DNA from: Mastigias papua
Lineage: Eukaryota; Cnidaria; Scyphozoa; Rhizostomeae; Mastigiidae
NCBI GenBank assembly: GCA_964019165.1
Contig: OZ025272.1
Coordinates: 14,371,393-14,435,392, forward strand
Length of the DNA stretch: 64,000 bases
Direction: 5' to 3'
Positions 38,724 to 64,000 of this stretch are shown piece after piece (within the stretch, counting starts at the first letter, position 1; each line of letters begins with the position of its first letter). A program made the position numbers and the translations under genes. The notes beneath the pieces were generated by a model. It worked only from the letters and a program-made list of their open reading frames with translations. It ran no database searches and was not told the DNA's origin.

Positions 38724-40248
38724 ACTTTAGGCAATGTGACGCAGGCAGTACAATATTATAGATTAATACGATGAGGAAGATTATAAGTGATGAAGCATGC
38801 CACAGCCACTCTCTCTACATTTTCTGACAGTTCTTTCATTATGCAAAGAAACAAGCCATCTAGGATCCAATAACTTGAAAATCCTTCTGTTGTGCAACTC
38901 TAATTAACAATTTTGCTACTATTTATAAACAATTTTTTTATGCATAAATGCTTCATATCCAATCTTTATCATCCTCTTATATATGATTATTTTCATATGA
39001 AATAAAAGTCTGAGCAGTCTGATGCCTTGCAACTTCTCATATTCTTAATTCGATGTAATTCTCTGCATGCAACTCATTCTCGTGTATTTAATTAATCCTA
39101 TATTCAATTGCATGTATTTTCCTTAATATTTTCTACCAAGTCTTGTATTTTGTCTGCGTAGCTAATAAAATAGAATTGTACTTAACAACAACAAACCTAG
39201 ACTGAAACTGGTGATAGCTGATAAAAATAATGATAATGTTGAATAACAGGCGCAGCTCTCTTATGCACTTTGTCTATTTTCTGTTCTTTCAATGGATATA
39301 AAATGAACAGTCGAGGCTCGATGAAAACAAGCCATCAATACCTTATAATGCGTTAATACATAAGTTGCTAATACGTTGTCCCAAACCAGCTGTTAATGAA
39401 GCTTAGTTTCAGCCCAATTTGGATTTGGTGAACGGCGCAGCAATCCGAGCCAGGATCCTGAAACAGAAGAAATTTTCTGATACACTCCTTACGAGAGTAA
39501 ATCGTGCAAATAGTTTAAGAAATTATCCATCTCGTGCTCTCAGTGTGGACTGCCATTAAGATCTTTGAAACTCAAGAAACGTTCCTATGGTACATTCTAT
39601 CTGCCATGATGAACCTCTATGAAAGAAAAAATACTTTAAGAGAAACACAAGGCAAAATAACTAATTCCGTTTATTTCTTCCTCTATGATAGTTGTAACTA
39701 GAGACAAAATACGCTAGAATTCTGCTGCATGAGAAATACAGCTCAAAGTTACATAAAGCAAATTGTGATCTTGACAAATCAATACAAAATCTGCAAGATG
39801 ACAAAACAAGATGCCAAAACTATCCATAGCTAAGCTCACAATGAAAACATAAAACAAACTAATCTATTATATAACTATTATAATTTAATATTGATTTAGA
39901 CATCATCCAAATACTTCTCACATCTCTCACGTTTCAGAGACACATTTATATCTGAACCTTCTTGCAGGTATTAGCACCTGTGAAAATATCTTGCTGAGAT
40001 TGCTCCTTAAAACAAAAATTCCTTACCACTGCTATGCCTAATTTTAGCCAACCCTTTTGTTCATCAACGAGTAGAATTGTTCGATGTTCACCACCTCTGT
40101 CTTCAAAGTTGACTAGTGTAAAGAAGAACCATGAAAATCATTCGGCCAAAAAAAATAGAACACAAGAGAACCATCCAATGGTTTAAGCCTGAATAAACTA
40201 TCCAAGACTGAAAATTTCTCTCAAAATGACAATCACTAATTTGTGAAA

Positions 40249-40448
40249 GTCTGCTGGTACTACAGAACTTCACTATAGCATGAAAAAGCGGGAACATTCT
40301 TTTAGCATACTGAAAGCTTTCTCGTCCGACACTCGTCAGAGTATGAAACGTTGTCTGACGTTTCATACTCTGACTCTGACGAGTTTCTGACGAAAAAGCT
40401 TCAGTGTGCTAACAGAATGTTCCCGCTTTTTCGTGCTATAGTGAAATC
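40249..40448. repeat. Foldback MITE, family FB1, copy 2 (most complete)
   Basis: Left end TACTACAGAACTTCACTATAG followed by GAAAAAGCGGGAACATTCTT; right end AGAATGTTCCCGCTTTTTCG then TGCTATAGTGAA. The centre is itself palindromic around GAGTATGAAACGTTGTCTGACGTTTCATACTC (quoted here only as two arms: GAGTATGAAACG and CGTTTCATACTC). It shares its sequence with 12190-12353 and 54661-54710. It is non-coding. Confidence 0.8.
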
Positions 40449-40776
40449 AATAATTTCGATAATGATAAGAGATAGTGACAAAGCAAGAACTCTAAAGGAC
40501 AGCCTGAGTTGACTTCTTTGGCAAGACTAGTCACTAGATGATTACTTTTCTGCATTTCCTAATCAGACCCTTCTTTGTCTCTTTCTATCTTTCTATTTAT
40601 TAGTATTTTATATAGAATACAGAATAGTGCCTATTGCACAGAACATAGAGCGTAGAACAGTACTTTACACAGATGAGTATTGATTTATTGGTTTCATCTC
40701 ATCTGTGAAATCTATCCCAATCGCAATTTGCAAACTGTAGCTACCAAGGATGCCACTATTGCAAAAGCAGCTTTCC

Positions 40777-52809
<12,033 letters not shown>

Positions 52810-54660
52810 TGTTTCATATGACAACCTTTGCTATATTAGCTGCAATTAGTTATAGCTAACTCAGAGAAGTTCAAAGCTGTTGAATGAAAAGCTAGCACAC
52901 TTCCTACGCTATGTAAAAATATTTGTTGTCCTATCATACAGGAGTGATGATAAGCAGTTGCTCAACCTAAAATCTACAGGAGTGCAGACAAGGAGGTATT
53001 CCACATGAAGTTCTGTGCATTGGACTTAAGATAAGAATACAGTATTGGGGGGGGGGGGGTTAAGGGGTATTCCAAACTACTTTGAATTAGCTCACAGATC
53101 CATGATGAGATGATACCAATAATAGATTCAAGGCATAAAAATCACAAATTTTGAATATTTGACTACAATATAATAGGTTTTTAACAGTGTGCAAATATTA
53201 TATCACACTTGAAAACCATCATTGAGTAAATTATCAACTGCGACAGTTACTAACCATACTGAGGTGCATGGCAGCTGCATGCATGAGATTACTGATTTGA
53301 AAATCACCTGTATGCAAGGAAGTAGTTATGTGTACAAGCCAACTGCAATGGCATATGCACACATGCATGCACAGTAGGAATGTATGCATTAATTGAACAT
53401 GTGCACACCTGGCAACTCATGTTTGCATGTGCAAGATTTCTTCGGAAACTACCATACTCCTCAGTGCAGGTTACTAACTGCATAATGACTCTTATTGCAT
53501 CTCTTGATTTATCATATCACTACTGCAAAGCACAAATCTTAAGCCTAGTTCCATCATTATATCTCTTATAATATTATATCATTATATCTCATGTCAGATC
53601 ATTACATCATTATATCTCTTTTGTAGATAATGGCCATTTGCACAATCTAAGGAGCATGAGTAATGAACAACAATGATTCCTTCATGGAGTACTGAAAATG
53701 AAGGGGTATCTCATGGCAAGAACTTCACCTGCTCATCAGTCAAAGACCTATTTGTAGGCCCAGATGTCAAAATCATTTCATTGAGTTGAGATGAAACTAC
53801 GTCATACAAATAATAGCTCAAATATGAGCTAAGTCATATATCTGAGTCTTACAATACTAACCACACAATGGCTAAAGAATTGCTTTAGACGTACTAATAT
53901 ATTCCAGTTAGTACGTACACATCTTTTTATAAGAAACTGACTTATAAGAAACCTAGTACTAGACATCATAAAACTTAAGAAACTTCTAGAACTACAAGGA
54001 AAGAGTTAAGACTGTGTCGTCTTTCACAGTTTTGGAAACACGTTTTTCCTCCAAGGATTCAAAAGTGCTCACTGCAGTACGTTTTGTGCATGCTTAAAAG
54101 CCAAAAAGCCTTTTTATACATACTTATCTATACAACAAAAGACAGCGCTTTGCGTTTTATTTTCGCTTTCACTACTATTTTTTAATTAAATTAAGAAACG
54201 TTTAGACCTAAATTAAGAAACTTTTACTACCATGCCTTCTAGGATTAATAACTAAAACGTAATAACGGTACAGTCTGTCAGTAAATTTCCCTCCTGCCTC
54301 CTGGTACAAGGCTTACCTTGCATAGAGAGGCTGCACAGTGCATGTTCAGTACACCCCAAATCCACTATGGAATGCTATCTGTTGCTACATTTCGATCTGT
54401 CCTGTGCCCGAAAAGCAAGAGGGAGACTGTGGCGTGGACGCCGCTTCTTCATCCATGGCGACTTGACGCCATGTAAGTACCTCGTATTCATTTCAATCGT
54501 TTCCATTCCTCCCTGAAGCCTTCATAACTTTTGTTACTCTTCGTTTCCATGGACAACAGACATAATAACGATCAACATACTGTTGTCAAGGAACGATAAA
54601 CAGCAAGCTAATAGTGGGCCACAACTCACCGCAAAAGGATGAATTTTTGAAGCTTTCGTC

Positions 54661-54710
54661 TACTATAGCACGAAAAAGCTCTGTAGTGAAATTCTGTAGT
54701 ACCAACAGAC
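54661..54710. repeat. Foldback MITE, family FB1, copy 3 (deleted)
   Basis: TACTATAGCACGAAAAAGCT joined directly to CTGTAGTGAAATTCTGTAGT and ACCAACAGAC. This is the two ends of FB1 with the whole central palindrome missing. Confidence 0.65.
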
Positions 54711-55578
54711 TTTTCAAGTACTTTCGTGTACTGAGTGTGTACCATGCAGCTGAGTGTGGTGGAAGGGCGTTGGTCTCTCCAAGCCTAATTTGTAACTTCA
54801 TTTTGGCTGCCACAGCGGGTAACTGGGGTGGACTAGCCAGCGCCTAACGGTCCATCATTACCTGGTAACTCACTATTCTAACTGCAACAGACTGAGAATG
54901 AGAGCTCGCAAGAAGTCTTTGCCCTGATCTACCAACATCCTTATACGAAAAGCATAGAGGAGACCGATAATTCAGCTAACAATTTTCACAGGCTTAAAAA
55001 ACTTTACTACTCAACTGCAAAAGCGGAGCCCACTACGTATACACCTGGTACAAAGACGGATTTGGCCCTGAAAAATCTCCTGTACCCCCAAACAAATCCT
55101 TCTGGGTCCGATCTTGATTGAGATTATTCAGAATAAACACAGTTTCAATTAGTTGCGCTGGTTCTGTAAAACGAGAAAGAAAATTTTAAGGGTATTCCTA
55201 ATTGTGGGACGGTATCAAAATCGCGTCGAGTGGCAAAGCACTTTCAAGACTTCCTTACAAAAGTGCCTACCTAGAAGCTGTGGCTATATTTGCCCTTCTG
55301 TATGTACCCACAAGTTCCCATGCTCCTAGTTTCCAAATGTCGGTGGACTAGATCAGCGCTTGAAAACTATGCCACAGATCGGGGTGTGGGACCCAACCTG
55401 TAACAAAGATAATAACAACACATTTTGTCCATATTATGACGTCTGGTTATTACTCATTCTGCTAGCTAGTGAGTAATAGTCTCGGCACCCAAGTGACCTG
55501 GATGTAACTGAGAGAATCCATTCATTTTTTCAACAGGAAAACTTGTTCAGACTAGGATAATAAACGCAACGAAAATAA

Positions 55579-55658
55579 GTAATTATTTTTCGGCCCAGTG
55601 CTTAGCCCGGTACCAATTCATCCAAGGACCGGTACCGGTCCGCAGTGGTTGGGGACCA
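55579..55658 (-). mobile_element. hAT (Tip100/Zaphod-like) terminal fragment
   Basis: On the minus strand it reads GGTCCCCAACCACTGCGGAC, CGGTACCGGTCC, then TTGGTACCGGG. This is the well-known terminus of Tip100/Zaphod hAT elements (GGTCCCCAACC ... GGACCGGTACCGGTCCGTGG). No matching second end or transposase was found. Confidence 0.55.
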
Positions 55659-56082
55659 TTTCTCTGTGATTCGAGAGAGAACAGAATTAACTGGCTTAGA
55701 AGACAGCACGGCTCTGAAACCAAGAAAACGCAAAAACAGCTCACAAATTAAGATAATAATTTTTAGCAGTGATGTTAAAAAATTTTCTGACTTAGAAGCC
55801 TACATTCCAAATTGCATATATTGGAAAGGTATTCTGTCACGATCCAAACAAAATGAACTGCGAGAAAGAGAAAGGAATAAAACGAAATCTGCAGACAAGT
55901 TTATTTATATACATCATTATCTACGAATAGTTGAGACTCCAGGCATGCATCATTTTCTAAACGACGTTCTACAAGATCACATCTATATCTGGCAAGCATT
56001 TACCATAATTAAATGTGTTCCAACAGCTCAGTACGTGCAAGTTCTTTGCCCATGTGATCAACTGATGAAACAAGGCTTCTAA
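55645..56082 (+). CDS. Unrecognised 145-codon ORF
   Basis: Open from an ATG that lies inside the hAT terminal fragment. The product is lysine- and isoleucine-rich with no family motif, signal peptide or membrane segment that I recognise. It is unusually long for a chance ORF in AT-rich DNA, but no splice or codon evidence supports it. It could be the decayed remains of a mobile element. Confidence 0.15.
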   Translation: MVGDHFSVIRERTELTGLEDSTALKPRKRKNSSQIKIIIFSSDVKKFSDLEAYIPNCIYWKGILSRSKQNELRERERNKTKSADKFIYIHHYLRIVETPGMHHFLNDVLQDHIYIWQAFTIIKCVPTAQYVQVLCPCDQLMKQGF

Positions 56083-56965
56083 GGTTACAAATACTACCAA
56101 ATGTTATGAAGAAACGCAAAAGGCTGGGCTGTACTCCGTCTGGCACTGTTCATTTGCATTGTGTCTGTCATTCATGGGGTGTATGGAGCAGTGGAGTAAC
56201 GCAAAGTTATAAGGACCAAGCAATAGAAAGCTGGAATAGCAAATTCTGAATTGTCAAGGTATTGTCAGCTTGCTCAAAAAGGAGCGAACTGTAGTTGTCT
56301 TCAAGAGAAACACAAGGGAAAAGGGGTCCTATCTCTCTATTCCTTCCAATAAGAAAGGGGATGGAGGTAGCCGGAAACACCCCGAACATCCTATTGAACA
56401 GACAGTAAAATTTCCATACACATAGTACATTACCACAAGTCTCAAGACTACACATGTTTCAACTGAAATGTCATATTTCTAATGGATCCATCCAATGAAA
56501 CACTCATAAAAAATGATTGTTTCATTGAACAATTGTCCGAATACAAATTGCTATTCCACTGGTAAGAGGTAAGATATTCTGGACCCGTATCAAATCCTTC
56601 AAGGCAATAGAAAAAGTGTAGCGCATGGTACGAGTGGACATTGCTTGCATCGTAACGGCAGTTATAATACATAATTATTGATCTTGGTTCAAACATAACC
56701 CTTGTTGATCTCACGAGTTATAAATAAATTGGCTTAATAACTCGCATGGAAATAGGCTACTACTGGAAATAATCTAATAATATTTACAAAGCTTGCAATC
56801 GCATGGCTGTAAAATCTTTCCGTCTAAATCTACATATGCAACAAATGGAATTCAGTCTCTTTACATGAGATACTTGGTTACTGTTAAGTTCATATGGGCA
56901 ACGCAAATTTACTTTCCAGAAATGCTTTCCAAAGGTAACGACAAACCTTCAAGCACGGATACAAC

Positions 56966-57017
56966 ACATGGATACAGCACATGGATACAGCACATGGATA
57001 CAGCACATGGATACAGC
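56966..57017. repeat. Tandem repeat, 13 bp x 4
   Basis: Four perfect copies of ACATGGATACAGC with a degenerate partial copy before them. The unit is not a multiple of three, so a coding repeat is unlikely. Confidence 0.9.
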
Positions 57018-57864
57018 ATCACAAAAGCAGGTTGTAAATCACGTGAGTTAGCCCCTCCTTCCAAGGCTAAGGGATTATCTAATGAAGGAACTACGTATAT
57101 TTTTACAATATAGCAAGGAATGGGGCTTTGAATTGTTAAGGGATAACCCTTCTAAATACAAGAGACAACGCAAACCTGGATGTGGTCTTGAGGAAAAGAG
57201 GTCATTCTAGCAAGTGCATATGAAAAGTGTACCAAAGCCCGTAGAGGTAGAAAAAGATAGCGGACGATCAAACAGAGAGCCACCTGGTTGGATATCATAG
57301 TAGCATTCTACAGTGAATCCACAAGAGGAAGCTGGATCTAGTCTAGGCCATCATGGGGGCACCGAAACCAAGGACTCAACATGAATTTATCAATATATGC
57401 GGCCACGTGTGTGAGAAAACTGGGCTCCTAATGCAAATCCAAAGCAGGGGTGTACGTGCCCGAGGTTTGCAGTGGAAAGACTTAGCTCATACTGGAAAGT
57501 TACTCTCTATTAATTCCATTACGCAACAACCGTATCAAACGTAACTAATAAAGCGAAAAGAATAAACTCCCTCTATTTCTACGCCCTGAAACATGTATGG
57601 AGAGAAAAATCTCGCCGGTGGGGCACTGTCTGGTTATGTGCATGTGATACGTGCGATGCCTTTTGCCCTCGTATGAAGAAATGGCTCTTTCAGAGACCAG
57701 AATCCAAATATACATACTTTCAACAATGATAGGTCTCTTGAATATGGGGAACCACCATTTTCAAGTTAGATATTTTTTTACATACGCGGTGCCGCCTTGC
57801 TTGGCCGCACACATATTTTGCTGCTATTTACTCTTTAGACACAGTAGGCACCTAGTTCTCACGT

Positions 57865-62456
<4,592 letters not shown>

Positions 62457-63331
62457 CTGTGAAAAATCGCAGTATTAGGAAACTGTGGAAAGATACTTTA
62501 TTATTTACGATTAATACGGTTGCTGCTTCTGTTAGGTTGCGAAATCTCATTGATACTCTAGTGAAATACTCATTGAAAACTCAAATACTCTGGGGAGTCT
62601 CTCTACTTCTCCACTTCAGCCATTAAGCGCTGTCAATACTACCACCATTCATAGAGTACAAAACGCTATATGATATAATGTAAAACAAATGCACCACAAG
62701 GGGAACTGCAAAAAAGAAACACTTTGGTAGAAGAGGTGCAAAGGGGTATTAGCTTAGGTCTGCAACAGACTACCTATGTAACCATGCCAATAACGAAAAA
62801 GTCTTAATTATTCTTATTCACATTTCAGAATTAACTATTGAATTTAATTCAACATTGTAGTGAATGCTAACTTTTTGCTACAAATAGCTTCTAAAGAACT
62901 TTTGTATGACAGTAACGCTTTACATAAGGTTTTCCACGGTTTCACTGGCCTCAAAATTACTGCACTGGTTTTAGCAGGTTCTCTAGGTCTTTCATACTAA
63001 CGAGAGCCTTGTCCCTTGAAGCAGTTTCTTTGCTCAAGGGCTACCCACTTTAAAGAGTGATAAACCAACGGAATAATGAAATGACACCTTTGCCAAGTGC
63101 CTGCATACATCACATCACTAAAAATTACCACGGGGGGCATGGGGAAGTCATTAGATTTCATATCATGTGAATTCTATATCTTCATAAAATGAAATATTAG
63201 GTTGCATTCATCGAATGTCCCTCTACAGATGACTGATAAGAAATCGTTAAGGAACCTAATAGGTACAGTTTTACCTCCTGGAAAACATGAAATCTCATCT
63301 AATTTGACAAGACTTCTCACCAAAAGGAAAC

Positions 63332-63767
63332 TTGACAATGAGGACAACGACAATAATAGACATTTCTATAAACTTTTAAAATGACAACATTCCAGTTAAA
63401 CTTTTATAATGACGACATTCCAGTTAAGACATGTGTGACAAATCAGATGTTAAATGACGTTCCAAGTTCGACAAATCAGACATTAAATGTTTCGACTCTG
63501 ACCAGAGTCATCATCAGTAATCAAGAGTGAGTCCTTTTACGTATCCACATGTTTTGTTACTCCCCTATAGTTATTGGTATTAGATCCTGGGTTAATTAAC
63601 TCATGATTACTGATGATGACTCTGGTCAGAGTCGAAACATTTAATGTCTGATTTGTCGAACTTGGAACGTCATTTAACATCTGATTTGTCACACATTTCT
63701 TAACTGGAATGTCGTCATTATAAAAGTATATAGAAATGTGTGTTATTGTCGTCGTCCTCATTGTCAA
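63332..63767. mobile_element. Large inverted-repeat element with outward hammerhead-like motifs
   Basis: Arms 63332-63525 and 63598-63767 are near-perfect inverted repeats (TTGACAATGAGGAC... against its complement). The centre, about 70 bp, is unique. The left arm has an extra copy of a segment of about 30 bp (ATGACAACATTCCAGTTAA / ATGACGACATTCCAGTTAA), which makes the arms unequal. Each arm holds a hammerhead-like motif facing outward, the same plan as the element at 46428-46908. No coding sequence is recognised. Confidence 0.65.
63602..63655 (+). ncRNA. Hammerhead-like ribozyme motif (plus-strand arm)
   Basis: CTGATGA at 63610-63616, strong stem II GACTCT/AGAGTC with GGTC loop, GAAAC at 63634-63638, stem III ACAT/ATGT, and GTC at 63645-63647. 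Stem I can form about five weak pairs. The base after CTGATGA is T opposite C, so the usual closing pair of stem II is missing; activity is doubtful. The mirror copy is on the minus strand at about 63525-63473. Confidence 0.4.
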
Positions 63768-63846
63768 TTTGATTGCTAAGCTGCGTTTCCCGAAATCCAA
63801 TAGGAAACTGTAACAACAACCTGCCAACGAAACTGGGGCCACGGCG

Positions 63847-63860
63847 GTTACCATAGAAAC
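63847..63860 (+). promoter_or_regulatory. RFX X-box match near the right window edge
   Basis: GTTACCATAGAAAC fits RYYVCC-NN-RGNAAC at every position. It is not close to any start codon in this window. It might serve a ciliary gene beyond 64000, or be a chance match. Confidence 0.35.
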
Positions 63861-64000
63861 ATGCCAATCGAATAACAGAAAAATAGACCATGCGTCATAA
63901 GTAGCAAGGAGCAAGGTGAAGCAAGGATTACAACAACACCAAAGCTAATCCACTCGTTGTCAATAGTCAAAAATCGCCATATTGCGCTACTCAATGGGCC

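Larger units (their letters stand above)
37220..40776. other. Intergenic region between DGAT1 and the F-box gene
   Basis: No coding region is supported. Contents are presumed DGAT1 upstream sequence, one hAT MITE (38394-38723) and one FB1 foldback element (40249-40448). The rest is AT-rich DNA with no structure I can name. Confidence 0.55.
52810..57864. other. Intergenic region between the F-box gene and Gs-alpha
   Basis: No exon with family similarity was found. The region contains a truncated FB1 element (54661-54710), a hAT end fragment (55579-55658), a 13-bp tandem repeat (56966-57017) and one unexplained 145-codon ORF (55645-56082, plus). The rest shows nothing I can name. Confidence 0.5.
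62457..64000. other. Presumed Gs-alpha intron or upstream sequence
   Basis: No upstream Gs-alpha exon is visible here. The stretch contains the large inverted repeat at 63332-63767 and an X-box match near the right edge. Otherwise it is plain AT-rich DNA. Confidence 0.5.

Noticed and set aside
40340..40400. CTGACGA...GAAA in the FB1 centre as a possible hammerhead
   Set aside because: Stem II would be three weak pairs with a 3-nt loop, and there is no GUH site or stem III in the right place.
62457..64000. Upstream Gs-alpha exons, including the P-loop
   Set aside because: No GESGKS-type or helical-domain peptide is visible on the minus strand.

Overview
This is animal nuclear DNA: AT-rich, intron-rich, and full of small transposable elements. 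There are no operons, ribosome binding sites, CRISPR arrays or intact tRNA/rRNA genes. Spliced minus-strand reading frames recovered by eye (conserved peptides joined at GT/AG sites with matching phases) identify four protein genes, all on the minus strand. The set (ciliary HYDIN, DGAT1, an FBXO15-like F-box protein, Gs-alpha) together with the repeats suggests an invertebrate metazoan, probably marine. I cannot fix the phylum from sequence alone.

Layout, left to right. (1) 1-20701: the 5' part of HYDIN, the giant ASH/MSP-repeat protein of the ciliary central pair. 32 exons join in frame to 1,403 codons and the rest lies left of the window. A perfect RFX X-box sits about 160 bp upstream of its ATG. 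(2) 20702-25645: no gene seen, several MITE-like inverted repeats. (3) 25646-37219: complete DGAT1 (16 exons, 519 or 528 residues), with a 1.7-kb terminal-inverted-repeat element in one intron. (4) 37220-40776: no gene, one hAT-type MITE with a perfect 8-bp target duplication. (5) 40777-52809: an F-box gene that matches FBXO15 best. Its introns are crowded with SINEs, a LINE tail, long (AT)n tracts, foldback elements and a short element carrying two divergent hammerhead ribozymes. (6) 52810-57864: no convincing gene. (7) 57865-62456: the 3' seven exons of Gs-alpha, ending in QYELL. (8) 62457-64000: presumed intron/upstream DNA with a second large inverted repeat that carries hammerhead-like motifs, and a second X-box.

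The genes have no evident shared pathway: axoneme, triacylglycerol synthesis, ubiquitin ligase adaptor and cAMP signalling. The most unusual content is in the repeats: paired outward-facing hammerhead ribozymes inside inverted-repeat elements, a palindromic GTACGTACG-rich element family, two tRNA-derived SINE families, and nested hAT insertions.
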